64,000 bases of DNA from the NCBI RefSeq assembly GCF_034424625.1, contig NZ_CP139976.1:2170001-2234000 (forward strand). Reading direction: 5' to 3'. The notes beneath the pieces are model-generated. The model made no database searches. It worked only from the letters and a program-made list of their open reading frames with translations, and was not told the DNA's origin. The number at the start of each line of letters is the position of its first letter. Position 1 is the stretch's first letter. Shown piece by piece: positions 26,484 through 34,591 of the stretch. Made by a program: the position numbers and the translations under genes. This stretch comes from Janthinobacterium lividum. Its GTDB lineage: Bacteria > Pseudomonadota > Gammaproteobacteria > Burkholderiales > Burkholderiaceae_D.

Positions 26484-26981
26484 TCAATGCGCCTGATCGG
26501 ATTGCCTGTGGCCGGCGCCATCGCGGTGGCCTGTGGCGTGCATTTTTTCGATCATTTCACGCTGGCGCTGCGTGGCTTTTTCCGTTTCCTCGGCCGTCTT
26601 GCGCACCACTTCGTCAGCGAAGGCCACGGCCGTGCGGCTCGCTTCGGGCAGGTGGTTCTCTGCCGTGCGGTTCATCTCGACATTGGCGTTGGCGACGAGG
26701 TTGCCGAGTTGCTGCTGGTACTGGCGCAGCTTGTTGCTGCCCGGCTGCAGCTGGGCAGCAGCCAGCGACATGAACTCGCCCGTGTCGCGCGCACACAGCA
26801 GTTGCTGGCTGGCGTTGCTCCATTCCTGCAGCAAGTCTTGCGCCAGCCGCAGATGCAGCTCGCTCAGTTGCTGCGCCGTATCGAACATCTTGCGCGATAG
26901 TTCCGTGGCGAAATTGCACTGGGCCTCCAGATGGGACTTCAGGGCGGGGCTGAAACTGGGGGGCATACTGGTTGTGAACAT
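26484..26981 (-). CDS. Second phasin-family protein
   Basis: 165 residues with GAGGTAG before the ATG. All-helical: FSPALKSHLEAQCNFATELS opens the phasin domain, then DTAQQLSELHLRLAQDLLQE, and a charged C-terminal helix TAEETEKATQRQREMIEKMH, ending in a His-rich tail. It lacks the Lys/Pro tail of the phasin at 21.6 kb, so it is a plain PhaP-type. Known role: granule surface protein for polyhydroxyalkanoate. It is upstream of the KGG stress gene in the same direction. Confidence 0.85.
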   Translation of the reverse strand: MFTTSMPPSFSPALKSHLEAQCNFATELSRKMFDTAQQLSELHLRLAQDLLQEWSNASQQLLCARDTGEFMSLAAAQLQPGSNKLRQYQQQLGNLVANANVEMNRTAENHLPEASRTAVAFADEVVRKTAEETEKATQRQREMIEKMHATGHRDGAGHRQSDQAH

Positions 26982-27326
26982 GTTCTACCTCAATGAAAAG
27001 CGGATCCAGGAAACACCCGGTGTACCGGATGCGGCGTATGGTGCAACAAGCAAAGTGATAGACGCCGGATGGTGTGCCAGGTTCCACGCCAGATGCCGGT
27101 TTGGGACGAGAATGGGGCCTGGCAGGGGGAAAAACGCGATGGTTTTGCGCCAGATCAAATGAACGTGAATCAGCTTGCCGCCGCCGGCAGCCATGCTGCT
27201 TGTGTGGAAAATGCAGGTTTACAGGCCCGGCCGTGCGACAATAGCCGGCTCGCGGCAGCGCAGCCGATGGCCGGCGCGCGTGGCTGAGCCGAGCATAGCC
27301 CACCTTTTTTGCCTTATTCCGCGACC
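26982..27326. other. Divergent intergenic region, phasin / purU
   Basis: 345 nt with no convincing gene; short frames here are low in family-like character. It must contain the promoters of the leftward phasin gene and rightward purU. I cannot point to a clear -35/-10 pair or a strong hairpin. Confidence 0.45.
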
Positions 27327-28208
27327 ATGACGCATCCCGAATACATCCTGACCCTGTCCTGCCTGGACCAGCGCGGCATCGTGCACCGCGTGTCTGGCTT
27401 CCTGGCCGAACGCGGCTGCAACATCCTCGATTCCGCCCAGTTCGGCGACCAGGAATCCCAGCTGTTCTTCATGCGCGTGCATTTCGCGCTGGAAGACGGC
27501 GCCGTCAGCGACGCCCAGTTGCGCAGCGACTTCGCCGACCTGTCGCAAGCCATGCAATTGAACGGCCCCTTCCACGGCCAGCTGCACGATGCGCGCGTCA
27601 AGCCGCGCGTGATGCTGATGGTGTCGAAGATCGGCCATTGCCTGAACGATTTGCTGTTCCGCTACAAGAGCGGCTTGCTGAACGTGGAAATTCCCGCCAT
27701 CGTGTCGAACCACATGGAGTTCTATCAGCTGGCGGCCAGCTACAATATTCCCTTCCATCACCTGCCGCTGGCGGCCGGCGCGCCGGAAGCGACCAAGCTG
27801 GCGCAGGAAGCGAAGATCATCGACTTGATGGACACGCACAAGATCGACCTGGTGGTGCTGGCCCGCTACATGCAGATCCTGTCGCCGGGCCTGTGCCAGG
27901 CGCTCGATGGCCGCGCCATCAATATCCACCATTCCTTCCTGCCCAGCTTCAAGGGCGCCAAGCCGTATGCGCAGGCGCATCACCGCGGCGTCAAGCTGAT
28001 CGGCGCGACGGCCCACTTCGTCACTGGCGACCTGGATGAAGGCCCGATCATCGAGCAGGACGTCGAGCGCGTCGACCATGCGATGGATGCCGAAACCCTG
28101 ACGGCCATCGGCCGCGACGTCGAGTGCGTGGTGCTGGCGCGCGCCGTGAAATGGTTCGTCGAGCACCGCATCCTGAAAAATGGCGACAAGACCGTGGTTT
28201 TCCGCTGA
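27327..28208 (+). CDS. purU: Formyltetrahydrofolate deformylase PurU
   Basis: 293 residues from the ATG at 27327 (a TTG 18 nt upstream is in frame). N-terminal ACT domain at about 1-85 (YILTLSCLDQRGIVHRVSGF). C-terminal formyltransferase-type domain with the active-site region LARYMQILS, NIHHSFLPSFKGAKPY and FVTGDLDEGPIIEQD. Known reaction: hydrolysis of 10-formyltetrahydrofolate to tetrahydrofolate and formate, balancing one-carbon units. yaeQ follows 50 nt downstream. Confidence 0.95.
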   Translation: MTHPEYILTLSCLDQRGIVHRVSGFLAERGCNILDSAQFGDQESQLFFMRVHFALEDGAVSDAQLRSDFADLSQAMQLNGPFHGQLHDARVKPRVMLMVSKIGHCLNDLLFRYKSGLLNVEIPAIVSNHMEFYQLAASYNIPFHHLPLAAGAPEATKLAQEAKIIDLMDTHKIDLVVLARYMQILSPGLCQALDGRAINIHHSFLPSFKGAKPYAQAHHRGVKLIGATAHFVTGDLDEGPIIEQDVERVDHAMDAETLTAIGRDVECVVLARAVKWFVEHRILKNGDKTVVFR

Positions 28209-28258
28209 TACCTTCGCCCGTACAATATTGACATCCACTTTACCGAGACAGAAACACG

Positions 28259-28801
28259 ATGGCCCTCAAAGCAACAATTTTCAAAGCCGATCTGCAGATC
28301 GCCGACATGGACCGCAATTACTACCAGGATCACGCGCTGACCCTGGCGCGCCACCCGTCCGAAACGGACGAGCGCATGATGGTGCGCCTGCTGGCGTTCG
28401 CCATCCACGCCGACGAGGCGCTGACCTTCACCAAGGGCCTGTTCGATACGGAAGAGCCCGACCTGTGGCAGAAAGACTTGACGGGCGCCATCCAGCTGTG
28501 GATCGAAGTGGGCCAGCCAGACGAAAAGCGCATCCTGAAGGCGTGCGGCCGTTCGGAACAGGTGATCGTCTACAGCTATGGCGCAACCAGCCACATCTGG
28601 TGGAAGCAGATCGCGAATAAACTGGAGCGGGCGAAGAACTTGACCGTGATCAACTTGCCATCCGAGGCGGCGCAAGACATGAGCAAGCTGGCGCAGCGCA
28701 GCATGCAGCTGCAATGCACGATCCAGGATGGCCAGATCTGGCTGACGGACAGCGTCAACACGGTCCTGATCGACCGCGAACCGGTGAAGCCGGCCCGCTG
28801 A
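28259..28801 (+). CDS. yaeQ: YaeQ family protein
   Basis: 180 residues. Full-length match to the YaeQ pattern: MALKATIFKADLQIADMDRN at the start, LARHPSETDERMMVRLLAFA, then PDLWQKDLTGAIQLWIEVGQ and VYSYGATSHIWW. The fold is PD-(D/E)XK nuclease-like, with the Glu/Asp and Gln of that core visible. Function is unsettled; an old link to RfaH-like antitermination was not upheld. It follows purU and ends in a strong terminator. Confidence 0.92.
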   Translation: MALKATIFKADLQIADMDRNYYQDHALTLARHPSETDERMMVRLLAFAIHADEALTFTKGLFDTEEPDLWQKDLTGAIQLWIEVGQPDEKRILKACGRSEQVIVYSYGATSHIWWKQIANKLERAKNLTVINLPSEAAQDMSKLAQRSMQLQCTIQDGQIWLTDSVNTVLIDREPVKPAR

Positions 28802-28820
28802 TTTTTACCGTTTGCAACGC

Positions 28821-28847
28821 AAAAAGCCCGGATCGCTCCGGGCTTTT
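28821..28847. terminator. Bidirectional terminator, yaeQ / GGSG-repeat gene
   Basis: AAAAAGCCCGGA, loop TCGC, TCCGGGCTTTT: a GC stem flanked by A and T runs between convergent genes. Confidence 0.92.
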
Positions 28848-28861
28848 GTCATTGCGGGCGC

Positions 28862-29647
28862 TTAGTTCGGCGCACTGCCCAGCCGCTTGATGCTGCTGGA
28901 ACGCTGCATGCTGCGGCTGATGCGCGGATCGCCGTAGTAGCTGACTTCGCCCGAGCCGCCGATGCTGATGGTCAAGTCATCCTTGGCCCACACCTGCGCC
29001 TCGCCCGAGCCGCCGATGCTCACCTGCACCTCGCGTGCGGCCAGCTTGCCCGCCTGGATATTGCCCGAGCCGCCGATGGAGGCCGTCAGCTGCTCCGTCT
29101 TGCCGCTGGCCTTGAAGTTGCCGCTGCCGCCGATGGCCACGGAGACCTGGCGGCTGTCGAGGTCGCGCGCGTGGATGGAGCCGGAGCCGCCCACGTCGAA
29201 GCGCAGATTCTCGGCGCGCAAGCCCGTGGCCGTGATGTTGCCCGAGCCGCCCACGCTGATGCGTTCCACCTGGCGCGCCTGGATGACGATGGTCAGGCTG
29301 CTCTGGCGGAAGTTGGCGTTGCGCTTGGCGGGCCGGATGCGCAAGGTGCCGTTCTCCACCGCCGTCTCGATCAGCGGCAGGATATTGTCGTCGGCCTCGA
29401 CGGTGACGCTGTCCGTGTTGCCGATACGCAATTCGACCGTGCCCGGCACGTTCAGCGCCACGGCATGGAAACTGCCCACTTCGCGCGTCTGCTTTTGCAG
29501 CTTGCCGCTGCCCTGGATGCTGTTGCCGGAAATCCAGTCGAGCGGCGACGCCAGCGCCGGCGCGGCCGGGATGGCCAGCGCGCAGGCGGCCAGCAGCAGG
29601 GTGGTCACGGCGCGGGCATGGCGGGCTTGGAAAATTGCGTGTGTCAT
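28862..29647 (-). CDS. Exported DUF2807 (head GIN domain) protein
   Basis: 261 residues from the ATG at 29647, preceded by AGGGAGC. Signal peptide about 1-34 (AVTTLLLAACALAIPAAPALA). The body is a right-handed beta-helix type built on repeated turns: VGGSGNITATG, VGGSGSIHARD, IGGSGNFKASG, IGGSGNIQAGK, IGGSGEAQVWA and IGGSGEVSYYG, one about every 20 residues. This is the DUF2807 pattern of putative periplasmic or surface adhesin-like proteins. Function is not known. It is convergent with yaeQ. Confidence 0.88.
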   Translation of the reverse strand: MTHAIFQARHARAVTTLLLAACALAIPAAPALASPLDWISGNSIQGSGKLQKQTREVGSFHAVALNVPGTVELRIGNTDSVTVEADDNILPLIETAVENGTLRIRPAKRNANFRQSSLTIVIQARQVERISVGGSGNITATGLRAENLRFDVGGSGSIHARDLDSRQVSVAIGGSGNFKASGKTEQLTASIGGSGNIQAGKLAAREVQVSIGGSGEAQVWAKDDLTISIGGSGEVSYYGDPRISRSMQRSSSIKRLGSAPN

Positions 29648-29835
29648 TCTTGCTCCCTGTTTGGAATTGGACTGTGTGCATGGTATGCCAGCCGGCCAGG
29701 CTTGCGTACCGCGCTGCGACAGACTGCGCCAGCAGCGGCATGGAATGCAGGAGGATGCGACAGGATGGCATGAGGTATCATGCCGGTATTGGACATACGA
29801 CGACCGGCTCGCGCCGCTCACACTACTGGAATTAC

Positions 29836-30471
29836 ATGCTGATCATCACCATCAAACAGGGCAAGGAAAAGAGCTTGCTGGGCCAATCGTGGATCTACGC
29901 GTCCGCGATAGAAAAAGTCGAGGGCAAGCCGCAGGAAAAAATGAAGCCGGGCTCGACGGCCATCGTGCAAAGCTCGTCGAAGCAGTTCATCGCCCGCGCC
30001 GCCTACAATTCGAAGTCGCAGATCCGCGCGCGCATCTGGAGTTTCAAGGAAGACGAACCGGTCGACCACGCGCTGATCAAGCGCCGCGTCAAGGCCGCCA
30101 TCGAGAAAAAACTGCCAGCCATCAAGAAGGCGGGCGAAAACCAGCTGTTGACCCTGATCAAGGGCGAAGACGAGGGCTTGCCCGGCCTGGTGGTGCAGCT
30201 GTTCGGCGGCGTGCAAGGCTACCTTATCTGTGAATTCAACGCCGGCGGGGTCGATGCGTGGAAAGTGGCCATCGTGCAATCGCTGATGGCGTCCACCGGT
30301 TGCGTGAACGTGTACGAGCGTTGCGACGACCTGATGCGCAAGGGCGAAGGCTTGCCCCTGATCGACGGCGCCCTGGCCGGGGAAGAGCCGCCCGATGAAG
30401 TCATGTTGACGGACAACGGCGTGCGCTATGCGCTGGATTTGAAGACAGGGCACAAGAGCAAGTTCCGCTGA
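29836..30471 (+). CDS. RlmI-like N-terminal domain protein lacking the methyltransferase domain
   Basis: 211 residues from the ATG at 29836. The N-terminus matches the PUA-like and EEHUD parts of RlmI (23S rRNA m5C1962 methyltransferase): IKQGKEKSLLGQSWIYASAI, FIARAAYNSKSQIRARIWSF, then LIKGEDEGLPGLVVQLFGG, and it ends ALDLKTGHKSKFR. In RlmI the GHKT motif leads directly into YLDQR and the SAM-binding domain; here a TGA follows at once and an intrinsic terminator begins 18 nt later. No remnant of the catalytic domain is seen. It may be a stand-alone RNA-binding protein or a decayed gene. Confidence 0.8.
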   Translation: MLIITIKQGKEKSLLGQSWIYASAIEKVEGKPQEKMKPGSTAIVQSSSKQFIARAAYNSKSQIRARIWSFKEDEPVDHALIKRRVKAAIEKKLPAIKKAGENQLLTLIKGEDEGLPGLVVQLFGGVQGYLICEFNAGGVDAWKVAIVQSLMASTGCVNVYERCDDLMRKGEGLPLIDGALAGEEPPDEVMLTDNGVRYALDLKTGHKSKFR

Positions 30472-30488
30472 GAATTGCTGCCTGACAT

Positions 30489-30516
30489 AAAAAAAACCGG
30501 CGCTGGCCGGTTTTTT
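30489..30516. terminator. Bidirectional terminator, RlmI-like gene / cytochrome gene
   Basis: A-tract, ACCGGC, loop GCTG, GCCGGT, T-tract. It lies between the rightward RlmI-like gene and the leftward cytochrome gene. Confidence 0.9.
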
Positions 30517-30524
30517 CATGCCTG

Positions 30525-31799
30525 TTACTCCAAGGGCACGCTGCGGTATTTGTTGACTTCCAGGGCCGACACGGCCGGCGCATCATTGCCCCACGACGCG
30601 CGCAGGTACGTGACCACGGCGGCCACTTCCGCATCGTCCATGACGGGGCCGAACGGCGGCATGCCGTAGGGGCGCGGGTTGCCTTTTGTTCCGGGCGCGA
30701 AGCCGCCGTTGAGCACGAGGCGGATGGCATTCACGGCCGACTCCGTCGTCAGCGCGCGGTTGCCGGCCAGCGGCGGGTAGCCGGGCGGCACGCCCTTGCC
30801 GTCGGCCTGGTGGCAGCTCGCGCATTGCGCCTCATACAGTTTCGCGCCCAGGGCCAGTTGCTGCCTGGCTTGCTCCGACGTGTCGCGCGGCGCCCGTTGT
30901 GCGGGCTGCGCGGGGCCGGGCAGACTTTTCAGGTAGACGGCCATGGCCTGCACGTCGGCCGTGCTCATGTGCTGCAAGCTTTGCCGCACGACTTCGGCCA
31001 TGGGGCCGAAGACGGTGGCGCGCGGCGACACGCCCGTTTGCAGCAATGCCACGATATGCGCCGTGTCCCAGTCGCCGAGGCCCGCTTCCGCATCCGACGT
31101 CAGCGACGGCGCGTACCAGCCCAGCACGGGGATCAGGCCGCCCGACAGGCCGTCATCGCTGCCGCCCAGCGTCGTGCGGCTGCTATGGCAGGCGCCGCAG
31201 TGGCCCAGGCCCTGCACCAGGTAGGCGCCGCGGTTCCATTCCATGCTTTGCGTCGTGAGCGGCTGGTACACGCCCGGCTTGAAGTACAGGGCGCGCCAGG
31301 CGGCCAGCGCGATCTGCTGGTTGTAGGGGAAGCGCAGCGCGTGCGGCGTATTCTCCTGCCGGTGCGGCGGCACGCTCTGGAAATACGCATACAGGGCGTC
31401 GCTGTCCTCGCGCCGCACCTTGGTGTAGCTGGTGTAGGGAAAGGCCGGATACAGCAGCCGGCCATCCTTCGACTTGCCGTTGTGGATGGCGCGCCAGAAA
31501 TCGTCGGCCGTCCAGCTGCCGATGCCCGTTTCCTTGTCGGCCGTGATGTTGGGCGAAAGCACCTTGCCGAACGGCGTCTGCAAGGCGCGTCCACCCGCAT
31601 ACGGCACACCGCCGCGCGTCGTGTGGCAAGCCATGCAGTCGCCCGCCTTGGCCAGGTAGGCGCCGCGCGCGACCAGCTGTTCCTGGTTCAGGGGGCTGGC
31701 CACGGCGGGCGGGCCCGGATCGTCGTCAGGGTACAGTACGAATTTGGCGCCGGCCGCGACGATGGCGACGATGGCGGCTGCGATCATCCATTTTTTCAT
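30525..31799 (-). CDS. Triheme c-type cytochrome (dehydrogenase cytochrome subunit type)
   Basis: 424 residues from the ATG at 31799, which overlaps the stop of the cytochrome gene before it. N-terminal membrane/signal segment (MKKWMIAAAIVAIVAAG). Three CXXCH haem sites: CMACH (about 55), CGACH (about 200) and CASCH (about 330), each with a distal Met. This matches the cytochrome subunit of membrane-bound alcohol, gluconate or sorbitol dehydrogenases. Inferred role: passes electrons from a periplasmic dehydrogenase to ubiquinone or oxidase. No dehydrogenase gene is adjacent. Confidence 0.88.
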   Translation of the reverse strand: MKKWMIAAAIVAIVAAGAKFVLYPDDDPGPPAVASPLNQEQLVARGAYLAKAGDCMACHTTRGGVPYAGGRALQTPFGKVLSPNITADKETGIGSWTADDFWRAIHNGKSKDGRLLYPAFPYTSYTKVRREDSDALYAYFQSVPPHRQENTPHALRFPYNQQIALAAWRALYFKPGVYQPLTTQSMEWNRGAYLVQGLGHCGACHSSRTTLGGSDDGLSGGLIPVLGWYAPSLTSDAEAGLGDWDTAHIVALLQTGVSPRATVFGPMAEVVRQSLQHMSTADVQAMAVYLKSLPGPAQPAQRAPRDTSEQARQQLALGAKLYEAQCASCHQADGKGVPPGYPPLAGNRALTTESAVNAIRLVLNGGFAPGTKGNPRPYGMPPFGPVMDDAEVAAVVTYLRASWGNDAPAVSALEVNKYRSVPLE

Positions 31800-32554
31800 G
31801 GCGCCACCTGCGCGGCGGAGCCAGGCACGCCGCCGCAATGCAGCGGCAAGGGCAGGGCGATGCTGCTGGCGGGGCGCGCGTCGGCCGATGCCACTTGCGT
31901 GCCTAGCCAGGCCGAGACGGCGCCCACGTCCGCGTCCGACAGGCGCTGCGCCACCTGCGCCATGCAGTCGGGCGCATGGGCGCGGCGGATGCCGTTCTTC
32001 CAGGCGCCCAGCTGGGCGTTGATATAGTCGCGCGGCAAGCCCAGCAAGCCGGGGATGGCGGGTGCCACGCCAGCCAGCTGCTGGCCATGGCAGGCGATAC
32101 AGGCGGGAATCTTCTTGCCGGCATCACCGTGCAGCACCAATTGTCTACCGCGCGCCAGGGCTGTCGTGCCGGCGCCGCTGGGCTGGGCCGGCGGCGGGGC
32201 CGGGTGCTGTGCCGCAAAATACTCGGCAATTTCGCGCAGGTAATCGTCGGGCAAGTGTTCGACCATATAGTTCATCAGCGGATACTGGCGCCGTCCCTCG
32301 CGAAAGTTCAGCAACTGGTTGTACAGGTAGCCGGCCGGCTTGCCGGCGATGCGGGGAAAGAAGGCGTCGTGGCGCTCCTGTTGCGCATGACAGGCCGTGC
32401 ACGCCTTGATGCGCTGTTCCAGGCTGTCGTGGCTGGCGGAGATGGCGGCGGGCGCGGCCAGCGTCATGCCGGGCAGTGCGACGGCCAGGGCCAGGGTCAG
32501 CACCGGCACGAGGGGGAAATGCAGTAGCATGGAAAGTCGCATGGGAAATGGCAT
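31796..32554 (-). CDS. Diheme cytochrome c4-like protein
   Basis: 252 residues from the ATG at 32554; ATGs at 32542 and 32533 would give a more usual signal peptide, and none has a clear Shine-Dalgarno. The signal is hydrophobic (LVPVLTLALAVALPGMTLAAPA). Two haem sites: CTACH (about 52) and CIACH (about 153), in two cytochrome c domains as in cytochrome c4. It is translationally coupled (ATGA) to the triheme gene downstream, so the pair probably forms one electron-transfer chain in the periplasm. Confidence 0.85.
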   Translation of the reverse strand: MPFPMRLSMLLHFPLVPVLTLALAVALPGMTLAAPAAISASHDSLEQRIKACTACHAQQERHDAFFPRIAGKPAGYLYNQLLNFREGRRQYPLMNYMVEHLPDDYLREIAEYFAAQHPAPPPAQPSGAGTTALARGRQLVLHGDAGKKIPACIACHGQQLAGVAPAIPGLLGLPRDYINAQLGAWKNGIRRAHAPDCMAQVAQRLSDADVGAVSAWLGTQVASADARPASSIALPLPLHCGGVPGSAAQVAP

Positions 32555-32693
32555 GGGAAATGAGCTGTCTCGTCGGTCGGGATGGCGTGCCGGTGTTGCT
32601 GCCCGGATGTTGTTACCCTAGCATATACCGGGTGCTGTCACTGTGACAGGATCAGTTGTGCAATAAAACTACGGATCAGTTTGAGGAGCAGGG

Positions 32694-34106
32694 TTGAAAC
32701 GATATGAGGAATTGGCGGAAGAAGTCGCCGCCATGATCAGTGCGCAGTTGTTGCTGCCTGGCGATAAGCTGCCCTCCGTGCGCCAGCAGCATGCGCGCAG
32801 GGGCGTGAGCCCGTCAACGGTGTTCCAGGCCTACTATTTGCTCGAAGCGCGCGGCATGATCGTCTCGCGGCCCCGCTCCGGCTACTACGTGGCGCCGCAG
32901 CGCGCCGCGCTGGCGCCCGAGCCGGACAGTTCCCATCCGCTCGACGCCAGCACCACCGTCGATGTCAGCGACCTCGTGTTCGAGGTGCTGGGCGCCGTGG
33001 GCGCGCGCGATATCGTGCCCTTCGGTTCGGCTTTTCCCAGCCCGCATCTGTTTCCGATGGAGCGGCTGGCGCGGGCCGTGTCGGCCAGCATGCGCCGCCT
33101 CGATCCCTGGAGCACCGTCACGGATTTGTCGCAGGGCAATGCGGAGCTGCGCCGCCAGATCGCCCTGCGCTACCAGCTCGACGGGGTGCTGGTGTCCAGC
33201 GACGACATCGTCATCACGAATGGCGCGCTGGAAGCGCTGAACCTGTGCCTGCAAGCCGTCACGCGGCCCGGCGACACGGTGCTGATCGAGTCGCCCAGCT
33301 TCTATGCGTGTTTGCAGGCGCTGGAGCGGCTGGAACTCAAGGCAGTCGAGATCGCCACCAGCCCCCGCGACGGCGTCGACCTGGCGGCTCTCGAGGAATT
33401 GCTGCAGCGCCACCAGCCCAAGGCGTGCTGGCTGATGACGAATTTCCAGAATCCCCTGGGCAGCCTGATGCCGCCGGAAAAGAAGCGCGCGCTGGTCGAA
33501 CTGCTGGCGCGCCATGGCGTGCCGCTGATCGAGGATGACGTGTATGGCGAGCTGTACTTTGGCAAGCAGCGCCCCGGCCTGACGAAAAGCCATGACAGCG
33601 CGGGTCTGGTGATGCATTGCAGCTCGTTTTCCAAGACCCTGGCGCCCGGCTTTCGCCTGGGCTGGGCCGTGGCGGGCCGCTACGCGCGCCAGGTCGAGCG
33701 CTTGAAACTGACCACCAGCCTGTCGGCGCCGATACCGCTGCAGATGGCGCTGGCCGATTACCTGGCGCAAGGCGGCTACGACCGCCATTTGCGCCAGCTG
33801 CGGCTGACCCTGGCGGCGCAGCAAGGTACCATGCTGCAAGCCATTGCCGTGCATTTTCCGCCCGGCACGCGGGTCACGCGGCCGCAGGGCGGCTATTTCG
33901 TCTGGGTGGAAATGCCTGCCGGTATCGATGCGCTGGCCTTGCACCGCAGCGCGCTGGCGGCCGGCATCAGCATCGCGCCCGGCCCGATTTTTTCCGCCAC
34001 GCGCGCGTTTCGCCACTGCATCCGTCTCAATTACGGCCACCCGTGGAGTCCGCAACTGGAAGAGGCCATCGCCACCCTGGGGCGACTGGCGCTGGCGGCG
34101 GCATAG
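32694..34106 (+). CDS. MocR-type regulator (GntR helix-turn-helix fused to aminotransferase)
   Basis: 470 residues. Start is TTG at 32694, with GAGGAG 5 nt upstream. Winged helix GntR domain at about 1-70: YEELAEEVAAMISAQLLLPG, then LPSVRQQHARRGVSPSTVFQ. Fold-type I PLP aminotransferase domain at about 110-465, with TNFQNPLGSLMPPEKK, DDVYGELYF and the PLP lysine in SSFSKTLAPGFRLGW. Known family: MocR/PdxR regulators that use PLP or amino compounds as effectors. It is divergent from the cytochrome pair; the 139-nt gap could hold a shared operator. Confidence 0.9.
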   Translation: MKRYEELAEEVAAMISAQLLLPGDKLPSVRQQHARRGVSPSTVFQAYYLLEARGMIVSRPRSGYYVAPQRAALAPEPDSSHPLDASTTVDVSDLVFEVLGAVGARDIVPFGSAFPSPHLFPMERLARAVSASMRRLDPWSTVTDLSQGNAELRRQIALRYQLDGVLVSSDDIVITNGALEALNLCLQAVTRPGDTVLIESPSFYACLQALERLELKAVEIATSPRDGVDLAALEELLQRHQPKACWLMTNFQNPLGSLMPPEKKRALVELLARHGVPLIEDDVYGELYFGKQRPGLTKSHDSAGLVMHCSSFSKTLAPGFRLGWAVAGRYARQVERLKLTTSLSAPIPLQMALADYLAQGGYDRHLRQLRLTLAAQQGTMLQAIAVHFPPGTRVTRPQGGYFVWVEMPAGIDALALHRSALAAGISIAPGPIFSATRAFRHCIRLNYGHPWSPQLEEAIATLGRLALAAA

Positions 34107-34205
34107 CGGAGAGCAAAAAAAGTCCCTTGCGGCAGCAAGTGTTTCATTTCAAAAAGAAATATTGCTGTTATATTGGTGTATCTATAACTAATGATGGGAA
34201 TGATA

Positions 34206-34553
34206 ATGGATAACACGCAGCCGGAAGTGGGTCGTACGCAAGATACGACGATCGCCATTCTGTCCCATGTTGGCGGCCTGTTCACCAGCTGGGTGGCGCC
34301 GCTGATCATTTATTTGATCAAGAAGGACGATGCGGATAAATTCTCGGCCGAGAACGCCCGCGAAGCGCTGAATTTCCAGATCACCCTGATCATCTGGTAT
34401 TTCGCCTGCTTCATCCTGTCGTTCGTGCTGATCGGCCTGTTCCTGTTCTGGATCGTGGCGCTGGCCAACCTGGTGTGCTCGATCGTCGCGGCCGTCAAGG
34501 CCAGCAATGGCGTCACTTACCGTTATCCCCTGACCTTGCGGCTCGTCAAATAA
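34206..34553 (+). CDS. DUF4870 (Tic20-like) membrane protein
   Basis: 115 residues from the ATG at 34206; ATGs at 34191, 34194 and 34200 are also close, and GGGA is best spaced for 34206. Pattern of the DUF4870 family: TTIAILSHVGGLFTSWVAPL, then IIYLIKKDD, SAENAREALNFQITLIIWYF, and two further membrane helices, ending TYRYPLTLRLVK. Function unknown; members are small inner-membrane proteins. The AT-rich 99 nt upstream should contain its promoter. Confidence 0.85.
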   Translation: MDNTQPEVGRTQDTTIAILSHVGGLFTSWVAPLIIYLIKKDDADKFSAENAREALNFQITLIIWYFACFILSFVLIGLFLFWIVALANLVCSIVAAVKASNGVTYRYPLTLRLVK

Positions 34554-34560
34554 GGCTGCG

Positions 34561-34591
34561 CCGGCCGCCGGGTGTCAGCCCGGGCGGCCGG
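34561..34591. terminator. GC-rich hairpin at the convergent end of DUF4870 and SMI1/KNR4 genes
   Basis: CCGGCCGCCGGG pairs with CCCGGGCGGCCGG except for one bulged base; loop TGTCAG. It overlaps the leftward gene's stop codon. No T-tract, so termination is uncertain. Confidence 0.5.

Noticed and set aside
28862..29647. Repeated GCCCGAGCCGCC-type motif read as DNA repeats or a CRISPR-like array
   Set aside because: It encodes the GGSG turns of the DUF2807 protein in frame; spacing varies and no spacers are present.
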